From: Sodalinema lacuna_A
GTDB lineage: Bacteria; Cyanobacteriota; Cyanobacteriia; Cyanobacteriales; Geitlerinemataceae
Assembly: GCA_900149785.2 (NCBI GenBank)
Contig: FSSI02000003.1
Span: forward strand, 95,814 to 159,813
Reading direction: 5' to 3'
Length of the DNA: 64,000 nucleotides
The notes beneath the pieces are model-generated. The model did no database searches, was not told the DNA's origin, and worked only from the letters and a program-made list of their open reading frames with translations. The position numbers and the translations under genes are program-made. Shown piece after piece: positions 8,364 to 16,902 of the stretch. Each line of letters starts with the position of its first letter. The stretch's first letter is position 1.

Positions 8364-9743
8364 CTAAATGCCGCGATCCAAAGCATAGATATCCCGTTCT
8401 CGTCCCAGGGCGAAGCGGAAAGAGTGGGAGAGATCCTTGCTGTTGCGGGTTACAAATAATAGCAGGGCGATCGCCGATAAGATAGCGGCAATGGCAAAGA
8501 GCTGAGCGTAACCGAGGGCCTCGGCGAAGGTTCCCAGAAGGGGTCCAGCGATGGCAATCCCGAGGTCAAAACCACCGATACAGAGGGAAAAGACCCGTCC
8601 TCGTTCTTGGCTTTGAGAGCGATCGCTCATCAGGGCGATGGTCGTCGGCAACATGGTTCCGGCCGCCATCCCTTCAATGAGTCCCGCCAGGGCAAACATG
8701 ATCGGGGTCTGGGCTTGCCATAACAGTACCATTGCGAGGAAATAGCAAATCAGAGCGCCACTGATAAATAGACCCCGTCCCAGGCGATCAGAGGCTCGTC
8801 CCGTGAGTAACCGCATCGAAAAACTGGAGATGGCCGTCATGGTATAGAAAAAGCCGGGGTTAAAGTTAACCCCCGTTTCTTGGATATACAGAGGAACAAA
8901 GGTGGTAATCGTCCCGAAAATTAACCCAACAATCAACATCAGCGTGGCCGGGACTTGAATGCGGGGACTGGCCAACATCGTCCAGAATCCCTCGGAGGGG
9001 GTGGCAGAGGCGGCCCGATCGCGAGCGTCTTGGCGGTTGGGTGCGGGAGCGTTATCGAGACATCCAGAACACAGAAGACTCACCAGTCCTAAACCGGCGG
9101 TCATCAGAAATAGGGATACATACCCGAGTCCCTGTTGCACAAAACCTCCGAGAGCCGGTCCAATGGCTAATCCTAGGGGGGTCACCAAGCTCATATAGCC
9201 GATGAGTTCTCCTCGTTGGTTGGGGGGAGAGAGATCGGTAATTAAGGCACTGTAGGCGGTGGTGAAGGCGGCAATGCTGATGCCGTGGAAGATTCGCAAG
9301 GCCATCAGTTCGGGGATGGAGTCGGCCAGGAGGTAGCCGAGGGGAGCGATCGCCACGACAATCGTTCCCACTCGCAAAACTAAAACTCGGCTGTGGTGGT
9401 CGGCCCAACGACCCAGGGTGGGACGCGACAGCAGTAAGCCAATGGCAAAGGACCCCATCACCCAGCCAATTTGCTGTTGGCTGCCCCCGAGATCTTGGAC
9501 GTAAAGCGGCAGCGTCGGCAGCAGTGAGGCCATACTGGACCAGAAGAAGAGACCTCCGACAAATAACAGGCTGAGATTACGTTTTTGGGCGCGATCGAGG
9601 GATTGAAAAACTTGCAAAACAACCGTCCTTGCTCTGGAATGGTACGAAAATTTTAGAAAAATGTTAAGAGAGGCGATCGCCTTGGGAATGTTTCGCAGAT
9701 GAACGTCCCGAATAGAAGTCTCGGGGTCCGGGGCGATCGCCAT
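8364..9743 (-). CDS. MFS transporter (first of a tandem pair)
   Basis: The protein has 459 residues from ATG 9743. The first 60 residues are unusual for the family, and a TTG start near residue 45, just before QVFQSLDRAQKRN, is an alternative. The body has twelve predicted helices. The motif A-like loop is LLSRPTLGRWADHHSRVLVL after helix 2, and a related loop, RLLTGRASDRLGRG, lies between helices 8 and 9. This places it in the drug-efflux or multidrug-like MFS group. A substrate cannot be named. It is divergent from the LSDAT gene at 9994, with 250 bases between start codons that must hold both promoters. Confidence 0.85.
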   Translation of the reverse strand: MAIAPDPETSIRDVHLRNIPKAIASLNIFLKFSYHSRARTVVLQVFQSLDRAQKRNLSLLFVGGLFFWSSMASLLPTLPLYVQDLGGSQQQIGWVMGSFAIGLLLSRPTLGRWADHHSRVLVLRVGTIVVAIAPLGYLLADSIPELMALRIFHGISIAAFTTAYSALITDLSPPNQRGELIGYMSLVTPLGLAIGPALGGFVQQGLGYVSLFLMTAGLGLVSLLCSGCLDNAPAPNRQDARDRAASATPSEGFWTMLASPRIQVPATLMLIVGLIFGTITTFVPLYIQETGVNFNPGFFYTMTAISSFSMRLLTGRASDRLGRGLFISGALICYFLAMVLLWQAQTPIMFALAGLIEGMAAGTMLPTTIALMSDRSQSQERGRVFSLCIGGFDLGIAIAGPLLGTFAEALGYAQLFAIAAILSAIALLLFVTRNSKDLSHSFRFALGRERDIYALDRGI

Positions 9744-9993
9744 AACCGTTCAAAATATGAATTTATGTTAACAAACTTCTGAGATGCCGACAGGTCAGGA
9801 ATGATCCCGAGTAGACACCAAGGCAGACAACAGGGCAGACAAAAGATAAATCCAATAGATACACTGGATGAGCGTCGATTCTTGGGGCTAACCGGGAATC
9901 TTCACCGGTTATCCTTTATCTTTGACCCTTGATTTCGTCGATTTTCCTCTCCGCGATCAATCACGGAGCTTCCAACCCTCCCAGGAGTTTTAC

Positions 9994-10740
9994 GTGAAAC
10001 TGAGTCACTTTTGCTTTAAGAATCAACACACCGCCACCGGAAGTCAAATTGATCAATGGTCAGATCTGCAAGAACTTCCCTATCAGCTTGGAATTGCTAC
10101 GGCCCAACCGGTTTTGGTCTTAGTCGGCGGGGCCAGCAAAATGGAACCCGAGGCCTTAGATCGGTTACAACAGTTCTTTACCGAAGTGTTGGCCCCGCTG
10201 ATGCAACGTCTCAACGGGGTCGTCATCGATGGGGGAACCGATTGTGGTGTCATGCAGCTGATGGGTCAGGCCCGTGAGCAGATTGGCGCAACCTTCCCTC
10301 TGATTGGAGTTTGTGCGATCGGGACCGTGATTCTACCCGACGGAACCCCTCCTATCTCCCCAGACGCTGCTGAACTTGAACCTCACCACAGTCATTTTGT
10401 TCTGGTTCCAGGCGACACCTGGGGGGCCGAAAGTCCCTGGCTGGCTAAACTCGCTACTGTCATCGCGGCTGGCTTCCCGAGTTGTACGGTGGTCAGCAAT
10501 GGCGGGGAGATTACTTGGCAAGATGTCGGCTGTAGTGTCGAGGAACGGCGCACCACCTTTGTCTTAGACGGGAGTGGTCGCACCGCCGATGCGATCGCAG
10601 CGGCCCTCAAGGGAGAAGACAGTGATCCGCGATCGCACCCCCTAATCGCCTCCGGTTATCTCCAACGTCTGGCACTCAGTGATGAGTTAGAGACGTTACA
10701 GCAGGTTTTGCAGACCTGTCTAGCAGGCATCAAACCTTGA
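9994..10740 (+). CDS. LSDAT/SLOG-domain protein (prokaryotic TRPM-type nucleotide-ligand sensor)
   Basis: The protein has 248 residues. The start is GTG 9994, preceded at good spacing by CAGGAG (9982-9987). An earlier TTG at 9922 lacks such a site. The sequence follows the LSDAT_prok pattern of the SLOG superfamily (Rossmann-like, related to the TRPM N-terminal domain and to lysine-decarboxylase-like proteins): VLVGGASKM, then VVIDGGTDCGVMQLMG, FPLIGVCAIG, LEPHHSHFVLV, WGAESPWL, VVSNGGEITW and LDGSGRTADAIA. These glycine-rich loops are predicted to bind a nucleotide or a nucleotide-derived ligand. Related SLOG proteins occur in conflict and stress-signalling systems, often with a membrane effector. 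A small three-helix membrane protein is encoded 206 bases downstream, but a functional link is only inferred. Confidence 0.82.
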   Translation: MKLSHFCFKNQHTATGSQIDQWSDLQELPYQLGIATAQPVLVLVGGASKMEPEALDRLQQFFTEVLAPLMQRLNGVVIDGGTDCGVMQLMGQAREQIGATFPLIGVCAIGTVILPDGTPPISPDAAELEPHHSHFVLVPGDTWGAESPWLAKLATVIAAGFPSCTVVSNGGEITWQDVGCSVEERRTTFVLDGSGRTADAIAAALKGEDSDPRSHPLIASGYLQRLALSDELETLQQVLQTCLAGIKP

Positions 10741-10870
10741 TAATCGTTGATTTTATATTGACAACTTTTGGTAACTATGGTAATGAAACAGGTGTAGAGG
10801 TTTTGGGCGGTTGTCCAATTTCGAGCGATCGCCCGTCCTCAACTCAGAGTCTCCCCCACCTCTTCCCCTG

Positions 10871-10931
10871 TTCCCTGTTCCCTGTTCCCTGTTCCCTGTT
10901 CCCTGTTCCCTGTTCCCTGTTCCCTGTTCCC
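10871..10931. repeat. Heptanucleotide tandem repeat (TTCCCTG)n, STRR-type
   Basis: About 8.7 perfect copies of the 7-mer TTCCCTG run between the LSDAT gene and the small membrane-protein gene. Short tandemly repeated heptamers of this kind are well known in filamentous cyanobacteria. The same 7-mer, on the other strand, recurs at 62341-62378. The array ends 15 bases before the next start codon, so its length may affect expression. Confidence 0.9.
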
Positions 10932-10946
10932 TTCCCCTATTACCCT

Positions 10947-11252
10947 ATGCACTTCTGGGAATCCTTCTGGCAAACCCTAGTTGCCGCCAGCCGGGCTAAC
11001 CCTCCCCGCTTCGTGGAACTGCTGATGCTCAGTTTAGCCGTGCTGATGCTGCTGTTGTGGCTTTGGCACGATCAATGGCCCTATCTGTTGCTGAGTGCCA
11101 GTTACGTCCTCGGATCAGGGATGTCCCTGTGGGTTCGTGAGTGGATGACACCCCATAGCGGCGATCGCCGCCGCAGACTCAGCCGAGCCACCGCCCTGTT
11201 GGGCTTAACGGCCATGTTAATGCTCTTAAGCCTCCAGGAACTTAGCCAGTAG
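10947..11252 (+). CDS. Small membrane protein with three predicted helices
   Basis: The protein has 101 residues from ATG 10947. Upstream extension would translate the heptamer repeat, so this start is preferred, although no clear ribosome site exists. It has three hydrophobic segments at about 23-41, 45-63 and 82-97. A positively charged loop lies between the second and third (GDRRRRLSR), which suggests that this loop is cytoplasmic. I recognise no family. It lies downstream of the LSDAT gene on the same strand, and its last 11 bases overlap the end of the convergent VOC gene. A membrane effector role paired with the LSDAT sensor is possible but speculative. It could equally be an unrelated small membrane protein. 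Confidence 0.6.
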   Translation: MHFWESFWQTLVAASRANPPRFVELLMLSLAVLMLLLWLWHDQWPYLLLSASYVLGSGMSLWVREWMTPHSGDRRRRLSRATALLGLTAMLMLLSLQELSQ

Positions 11253-11631
11253 CACCCTCACTCGCTCCTTGGTGGAGAATCAAGCGGTTGCCATCGGGAT
11301 CATAACCATAGATTTCTCGACCATGGGATGTTGTCATCAGAGAACCCGGTGGGGGATGGCCGATGGCCGTCAAATGGGCGATCGCCCCATAAATATCCTC
11401 AACCTCCAAACAGAGACTCATCGCCCCCGGTGGGAGCGGTTTAAATTCGGCTGTCTGGGAAGTTCCCGGCTGAAAAATAGCCAGCCGCAATCCCGGGACT
11501 TGATACTCGGCATACGTACCAGGAATGGCACTGTGGGGAGATTGCCCCAGTAGGCGCGTGTAGAACTGCACCAACGTCTCAACTTGCTGACTGGCAAGGG
11601 TAACAAAGCCATTACGAAGGCCAAGGCTCAT
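11242..11631 (-). CDS. VOC-superfamily (glyoxalase/bleomycin-resistance-like) protein
   Basis: The protein has 129 residues and one vicinal-oxygen-chelate domain of two beta-alpha-beta-beta-beta modules. The first module includes the strand FVTLASQQVETLVQFYTRLLG. The second has LCLEVEDIYGAIAHLTAIG and ends with IYGYDPDGNRLILHQ, the common glyoxalase-like C-terminal motif. Such proteins bind a divalent metal and act as glyoxalases, dioxygenases, fosfomycin- or bleomycin-resistance proteins, or small-molecule binders. The exact activity cannot be decided. It is convergent with the small membrane protein gene, with an 11-base overlap of stop ends. The region upstream (11632-11814) is shared with the divergent PEP-CTERM gene and must hold both promoters. 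Confidence 0.8.
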   Translation of the reverse strand: MSLGLRNGFVTLASQQVETLVQFYTRLLGQSPHSAIPGTYAEYQVPGLRLAIFQPGTSQTAEFKPLPPGAMSLCLEVEDIYGAIAHLTAIGHPPPGSLMTTSHGREIYGYDPDGNRLILHQGASEGATG

Positions 11632-11814
11632 GGTGAATCACACCCAAAATAATAGTCCAGGACTTCATCCTAGCTTTAAAGTTCCCCATGAAATCCCTTC
11701 AAAATAAAAAGCTTCTGTAAAGTCTGCCCCAAAGGGATGACAGGTTGCGGTGGGCTTGGTTAGGCTTATCCCCATAACTAGATTTGTCCCGAGTCCCATT
11801 CACCGAGAAATCCC

Positions 11815-12537
11815 ATGAATCGTCATTTCCTCGCCCTCAGTTTATCGCTGCCGTTACTCGGATTGGCGGGTTACGCACCTCAAGCCCAAGCCTTTACCGT
11901 TAGCGGCCACCTAAATGGTGAACAGGAATTTAATGACTTGGGTGTAACCCCGGCCTGGGCCGCCGAAAGCCGGATTGGCATCGACGGATATGGTGACTAC
12001 GAAATTGACATTCATAATTCAGATTTCAGCGATGTCACCCATCAGGAGTTTAGTTGGGTTAATGGAGAAGAATATGACTTCTCTCTGGCCTTCGATGGTA
12101 GCCAACTCATTTATGACGTTGCCGGTGTCACCGTCAGCAAAACCGTCACTCAGGGGAATTTCTCTGACCTCTTGATTCGCACCACAGCGCGTCAAACCGG
12201 CGACAGTGCTGAAGTGAAAAACCTCTTTCTCAGCGATGCCAATGGCAGCAGTGCCATTAACGCGACCTCATTTTTCGGATGTGAAGATGCCAGCGGCTGT
12301 GACTTCTGGAACTCCTCCCAATATCTCCAGATTTCCGAACTCTCAGGTCCGTTTACCCTAACTGGAACCTCGGTGTTTTCCTGGGAAGGCGATCGCCCCA
12401 CTCGCTCGAAACTCGCGTATCAAATCAAACTGGTTGAAGGCGATGACTCTCAGCCGGTACCTGAACCCGCCTCCATTCTGGGATTAGGAGTCATTGCTGG
12501 CTGTGCCAGTCAACTCAAACGCCGTCGCAACAGCTAA
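11815..12537 (+). CDS. PEP-CTERM sorting-domain exported protein
   Basis: The protein has 240 residues. A signal peptide is clear: a basic start, a hydrophobic stretch and a probable cleavage after APQAQA (residue 26). The C terminus has the PEP-CTERM sorting tripartite signal: VPEPASILG, a short hydrophobic helix (LGLGVIAGCAS), and the basic end KRRRNS. Exosortase systems recognise such tails, cleave them and export the protein, often to the cell surface or into exopolysaccharide. The middle, about 150 residues, is beta-rich and Asp/Ser-rich, and I do not recognise it. Two cysteines (ECEDASGCD region) may form a disulfide. No exosortase gene is in this window. A strong intrinsic terminator follows at 12612. 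Confidence 0.85.
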   Translation: MNRHFLALSLSLPLLGLAGYAPQAQAFTVSGHLNGEQEFNDLGVTPAWAAESRIGIDGYGDYEIDIHNSDFSDVTHQEFSWVNGEEYDFSLAFDGSQLIYDVAGVTVSKTVTQGNFSDLLIRTTARQTGDSAEVKNLFLSDANGSSAINATSFFGCEDASGCDFWNSSQYLQISELSGPFTLTGTSVFSWEGDRPTRSKLAYQIKLVEGDDSQPVPEPASILGLGVIAGCASQLKRRRNS

Positions 12538-12611
12538 GAGTTGGCGAAACGTTGGACAACCTCTCAAAACTCCCAATTCAAAACTCTCGATTCTCTCTTC
12601 GTTGTTTTTTG

Positions 12612-12641
12612 CCCCCCACAATTTAGCGTGGGGGGTTTTTT
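12612..12641 (+). terminator. Intrinsic terminator after the PEP-CTERM gene
   Basis: CCCCCCAC and GTGGGGGG form an 8-bp GC-rich stem around an 8-base loop and are followed by six T. It lies 75 bases after the stop codon, before the sugar-binding protein gene. Confidence 0.9.
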
Positions 12642-12707
12642 CGGCAGTCCGAGGGGTAAAACCTGATAATAGAACCAGCATCCCTGACCTTCGAGATCCA
12701 AGCAACG

Positions 12708-14039
12708 ATGAGAGTATTGAAATCCCGATTGAGATTAACCTGGCAACAGGGATGGCGGCTGGCGATCGCCCTGAGTGTCAGCCTCCTTCTGGCCGCCTGT
12801 CAACCCTTCTCATCCCAAGGAAGCCAGACCCCCTTAACCCTCACCCTGTGGCATGGTATCAACCCACCGCCGAACCGGGATGTCTTTAACGAACTGGTGG
12901 CCGACTTTAATGCTGACCACCCCAATGTGCAAATTAATCCCCTCTACGTCGGACAACCCGATCAACAACTCCCGAAAATTCTCACCGCCGTAGTCGGTGG
13001 ACTTCCCCCCGACTTACTCTGGTTTACCCCCATGATTACCGGGCAATTGATAGAGTTGGGAGCCATTCATCCCCTCAATGGGTGGTTTGATGACTCAGTT
13101 AACGCCAGTCAGTTAAATCCGGCGTTGTTAGAGGCCATGACCCTCGAAGACCAGATTTGGTCCATTCCCATGGCCACCAATAACTTAGGCCTCTTTTACC
13201 GTCCCAGTCTCTTCGAGGCGGCAGGAATCGACAGCTTACCCCGCACCTGGCCAGAGTTGCGACAAGTGGCCCGAACCCTAACTGTAGACAACGACGGCGA
13301 CGGCCGACCCGATCGCCATGGCCTGTTACTCTCCCTGGGGAAAGGAGAATGGACTGTCTTTACCTGGCTGGGATTTCTCTACGGAATGGGGGGAAGTTTA
13401 ATCGAGGATGGGGTTCCTAACCTTGTCACCCCAGAAGCGATCGCCGCCTTGCAATTTTGGGCCGACTTAGTGGCCGACGGGTCCGTTAAATTCTCGCAAC
13501 CGGAACGGGGGTATGAACTCAATGACTATCTGGCCGGTCGCGTGGCCATGCAGTTAACCGGTCCTTGGACCCTGGGACAACTTGAGGCCTTGGACGTTGA
13601 CTATGATGCCATGGCCATCCCCGCCGCACAGCAACAGGCCACCGTCTTGGGAGGAGAACATTTATTTGTCATGAAAACTCGCCCCGAACGGCAACAGGCA
13701 GCGCTAGAATTTCTGGAGTTTGTATTGAGCGATCGCTTTCAGACTCGCTGGGCCTTAGGTACGGGATATCTCCCCGTGACCCAAACGGCCCAGGACAGTC
13801 AGGCCTATCAAGCCTACGTCAGCGATCGCCCAATTCTGACCGTATTTCTTGAACAAATGTCAGGAGCGCATTCTCGTCCCATCATTGCCAATTATGCTCG
13901 TCTGTCTGATAGTCTCGGTCGGGCGATCGAACAAACCCTTCTCGGTGCTGATCCCGTCGAGGCCCTCGAAACGGCCCAACGGCGAATTGACCGGATTTGG
14001 CAACAGCCATCAGGAAAGGTTGAAGACTCCCAAAATTAG
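12708..14039 (+). CDS. ABC-transporter sugar-binding lipoprotein (family 1 solute-binding protein)
   Basis: The protein has 443 residues. A lipoprotein signal with lipobox LLAAC puts the lipidated cysteine at residue 31. The mature part has the extracellular solute-binding family 1 layout: LTLWHGINPPPNRDVFNELVADF at the start, PPDLLWFTP, and a middle hinge with WSIPMATNNLGLFYRPSLF. This is the maltose/glycerol-3-phosphate/oligosaccharide type, which captures a sugar outside the membrane and delivers it to an ABC permease. No permease or ATPase gene is adjacent, so the partner must be elsewhere. Sucrose synthase follows 56 bases downstream on the same strand, and a link to sugar metabolism is suggested by position only. 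The ligand is unknown. Confidence 0.85.
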   Translation: MRVLKSRLRLTWQQGWRLAIALSVSLLLAACQPFSSQGSQTPLTLTLWHGINPPPNRDVFNELVADFNADHPNVQINPLYVGQPDQQLPKILTAVVGGLPPDLLWFTPMITGQLIELGAIHPLNGWFDDSVNASQLNPALLEAMTLEDQIWSIPMATNNLGLFYRPSLFEAAGIDSLPRTWPELRQVARTLTVDNDGDGRPDRHGLLLSLGKGEWTVFTWLGFLYGMGGSLIEDGVPNLVTPEAIAALQFWADLVADGSVKFSQPERGYELNDYLAGRVAMQLTGPWTLGQLEALDVDYDAMAIPAAQQQATVLGGEHLFVMKTRPERQQAALEFLEFVLSDRFQTRWALGTGYLPVTQTAQDSQAYQAYVSDRPILTVFLEQMSGAHSRPIIANYARLSDSLGRAIEQTLLGADPVEALETAQRRIDRIWQQPSGKVEDSQN

Positions 14040-14095
14040 GGGTCTCAGACCACCTCACACCTCTCCTCAAATTCTTAACTCTGGCAAGACCTATC

Positions 14096-16516
14096 ATGTC
14101 CCAACTGCTTCAATCGGTTCTCAACAGCAACAACAAACTGGATCTGCGTCAGTTTCTCGGTGAACTCCGCCTCAAAGAGCAACGCTACCTCCTACGCAAC
14201 GACATCGAACGAGCCTTCAGCGACTACTGTAAAGGCCATCAGAAGTCCCAGGCCTTTCAAACCGACTCTCCCCTGGCTCAACTGATTTTCTACACCCAAG
14301 AGTTCATCGTCGATGGGGAGAGCATTTGTGCCATCATTCGCCCCAAAATTGCCGACCAAGAAGCCTTCCGCATCCACGAAGACCTCAGCTACGACCCCAT
14401 TACCGTTCAAGACCTCCTCGATACCCGCGATCGCTTCGTGGGCCATTATCGTCCCCAAGATGGCGATGTCTTCGAGATTGACTTTGAACCCTTCTACGAC
14501 TACTCCCCTAACATCCGTGACCCCAAAAACATCGGCAAAGGAGTCGAATTTCTCAACCGCTATCTCTCCAGCAAACTCTTCCAAGATCCTCGGGAATGGC
14601 AAGAAACCCTCTTTCAATTCCTCAGCCTCCATTCCTACAACGGCTTAAAACTCCTCATCAACCCCCGCATCCGCACCTGGCAACAACTCTCAGACCGCGT
14701 TAAACAAGCGATCGAGTTCACCAGCCAACGTCCCGAGAGTGACCTCTACGACAGCTTCCGCTTCGACCTACAAGACCTGGGATTTGAGCCAGGCTGGGGG
14801 AATACCGCCGGCCGAGTCCGCGATACCCTCAATATCCTCGATGAACTCATCGACTCCCCCAACGACCAGGTTCTCGAAACCTTTGTCTCTCGCATCCCCA
14901 TGATTTTCCGCATCGTCTTGGTGTCGGTTCATGGTTGGTTCGGACAAGAGGGGGTTCTCGGTCGTCCTGATACCGGCGGCCAGGTGGTCTATGTTCTCGA
15001 TCAGGCTCGTAGTTTAGAGAAACAATTGCAAGCCGAACTCCATGAAGCAGGACTCGATGTGTTAGGGGTTCACCCTAAAGTGATCGTCCTGACGCGCCTG
15101 ATTCCCAACGCCGAGGGAACTCGTTGTAATGAACGCCTAGAAAAAATCTGGGGAACTGATGATGCTTGGATTCTCCGGGTTCCCTTCCGGGAGTTTAATC
15201 CTAAAATGACCCAGAACTGGATTTCTCGCTTTGAAATTTGGCCCTATTTGGAAACCTTCACCCTCGACGCTGAGAAAGAAATTCTGGCAGAGTTCAAAGG
15301 TAGCCCAGATTTGATTGTCGGCAACTACTCCGATGGCAATATCGTCGCGTTTCTTCTCTCCCGTCGTCTCAAGGTGACTCAGTTCAATGTGGCTCACGCC
15401 TTGGAGAAGTCTAAATATCTGTTTAGTAACCTCTATTGGCAAGATTTGGAGCAACAATATCACTTCTCAATTCAGTTTACGGCGGATTTGATTGCCATGA
15501 ATGCCGCCAATTGTATTATTAGCAGCACCTACCAGGAAATTGTGGGCAAGCCGGATAGTGTGGGACAATATGAGTCCTATCATTGTTTCTCCATGCCGGA
15601 TCTCTATCATGTTGTCTCTGGGATTAACTTGTTTAGTCCCAAGTTTAATGTGGTCGCACCGGGGGTCAATGAGACGGTGTTTTTCCCCTATCAGCGGCAA
15701 GAGGAGCGGGTTCCGAGTGATGTGGAGCGTTTAGATCAATTGCTGTTTACGGATGATGATCCGACACAAGTCTTCGGTAAACTCGATGACCCGAACAAGC
15801 GACCTTTGTTTTCGATGGCTCGCCTCGATCGCATCAAAAATCTCTCGGGATTAGTCGAATGTTTTGGGCAAAGTCCGGAGTTGCAAGAGCATTACAATTT
15901 AATTTTTATTGCCGGTAAACTGCGGGAAGATGAGTCCGATGATGCTGAAGAGATTGCCGAAATGCGCAAACTCTATGAATTGATTGAACGGCATAATCTC
16001 CAGGGTAAATTCCGCTGGTTGGGGGTTCGTTTGCCCAAAGTCGATTCAGGAGAAGTTTACCGCGTCATTGCCGATCGCCGTGGCGTTTTTGTACAACCGG
16101 CTCTCTTTGAAGCCTTTGGCTTAACCATCCTCGAAGCCATGATTTCGGGATTACCCACTTTTGGAACTCAGTTTGGCGGTCCTCTGGAAATTATTCAAGA
16201 CAAGATTAACGGGTTTTATATTAACCCCACTAATTTGGAGGAAATGGCCCAAAAGTTAGTGGACTTTGCCACGAAGTGCGAGCAGAATCCTGACTATTGG
16301 TTGGAGATTTCCAATCAAGGAATGGAGCGTGTCTATAGCACGTACACCTGGAACATTCACACATCGCGCCTGTTGTCAATGGCGAAAACTTACGGTTTCT
16401 GGAACTACTCTTCTCAGGAAAACCGGGAAGATATGTTGCGCTATCTCGAATCCCTGTTTTACCTCATCTATAAACCCCGCGCCCAAGCCATGTTAGCTGA
16501 ACACATGAAGCGATAA
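14096..16516 (+). CDS. susA: Sucrose synthase
   Basis: The protein has 806 residues, the usual length for sucrose synthase. The N-terminal half (to about 270) is the regulatory region typical of this enzyme. The GT-B glucosyltransferase part starts with IVLVSVHGWFGQEGVLGRP and DTGGQVVYVLDQARSLE, followed by the sucrose synthase signature ILRVPFREFNPKMTQNWISRFEIWPYL. The GT4 C-terminal domain has the nucleotide-sugar site FMARLDRIKN-like segment (here FSMARLDRIKN) and PALFEAFGLTILEAM with the catalytic Glu pair. The enzyme converts sucrose and UDP (or ADP) to fructose and NDP-glucose reversibly. In filamentous cyanobacteria it feeds glycogen synthesis and, in heterocystous strains, nitrogen-fixing metabolism. 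It is preceded by a sugar-binding lipoprotein gene. Confidence 0.93.
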   Translation: MSQLLQSVLNSNNKLDLRQFLGELRLKEQRYLLRNDIERAFSDYCKGHQKSQAFQTDSPLAQLIFYTQEFIVDGESICAIIRPKIADQEAFRIHEDLSYDPITVQDLLDTRDRFVGHYRPQDGDVFEIDFEPFYDYSPNIRDPKNIGKGVEFLNRYLSSKLFQDPREWQETLFQFLSLHSYNGLKLLINPRIRTWQQLSDRVKQAIEFTSQRPESDLYDSFRFDLQDLGFEPGWGNTAGRVRDTLNILDELIDSPNDQVLETFVSRIPMIFRIVLVSVHGWFGQEGVLGRPDTGGQVVYVLDQARSLEKQLQAELHEAGLDVLGVHPKVIVLTRLIPNAEGTRCNERLEKIWGTDDAWILRVPFREFNPKMTQNWISRFEIWPYLETFTLDAEKEILAEFKGSPDLIVGNYSDGNIVAFLLSRRLKVTQFNVAHALEKSKYLFSNLYWQDLEQQYHFSIQFTADLIAMNAANCIISSTYQEIVGKPDSVGQYESYHCFSMPDLYHVVSGINLFSPKFNVVAPGVNETVFFPYQRQEERVPSDVERLDQLLFTDDDPTQVFGKLDDPNKRPLFSMARLDRIKNLSGLVECFGQSPELQEHYNLIFIAGKLREDESDDAEEIAEMRKLYELIERHNLQGKFRWLGVRLPKVDSGEVYRVIADRRGVFVQPALFEAFGLTILEAMISGLPTFGTQFGGPLEIIQDKINGFYINPTNLEEMAQKLVDFATKCEQNPDYWLEISNQGMERVYSTYTWNIHTSRLLSMAKTYGFWNYSSQENREDMLRYLESLFYLIYKPRAQAMLAEHMKR

Positions 16517-16529
16517 CCCCACAAACAAA

Positions 16530-16550
16530 CTGGGGGCAAGTTGCCCCCAG
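16530..16550. other. Perfect hairpin just after susA
   Basis: CTGGGGGCAA and TTGCCCCCAG flank one base, giving a stem of about 8 bp with a short loop, 14 bases after the susA stop. It has no T run, so it may stabilise the mRNA 3' end rather than terminate by itself. Confidence 0.55.
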
Positions 16551-16598
16551 CAGAGGGCGACCATAACGGTACGCCCCGACATCTTTTCTTTTGACTTT

Positions 16599-16854
16599 TG
16601 CCTCTTGCCATCCCCTCTTGGGAGGGGTTTGGGGTGNNNNNNNNNNNNNNNNNNNNNNNNNNNNNNNNNNNNNNNNNNNNNNNNNNNNNNNNNNNNNNNN
16701 NNNNNNNNNNNNNNNNNNNNNNNNNNNNNNNNNNNNNNNNNNNNNNNNNNNNNNNNNNNNNNNNNNNNNNNNNNNNNNNNNNNNNNNNNNNNNNNNNNNN
16801 NNNNNNNNNNNNNNNNTGCCTCTTGCCATCCCCTCTTGGGAGGGGTTTGGGGTG
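16599..16854. repeat. Dispersed-repeat array with an unresolved gap
   Basis: Identical 38-bp copies at 16599-16636 and 16817-16854 flank a run of 180 N (16637-16816). Each copy contains the hairpin CCCCTCTTGGGAGGGG and is joined to runs of TGCCTCTTGCC-like units (to about 16890). The gap is likely unassembled further copies, and its length is an estimate. Related pieces occur at 62381-62408 and 63880-63915, where an IS110 element splits one copy. No gene is seen in 16517-16902. Confidence 0.85.
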
Positions 16855-16902
16855 GGTTATGCCTCTTGCCTCTTGCCTTTTGCCTCTTGCCTTCTTCTCC
16901 CC

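Noticed and set aside
10737..10946. N-terminal extension of the small membrane protein through the heptamer repeat
   Set aside because: It would translate the TTCCCTG array into repeated peptides. The ATG at 10947 gives a protein with sensible membrane helices.
16530..16550. Full intrinsic terminator after susA
   Set aside because: The stem is good but there is no T run after it, so it is listed only as a hairpin.
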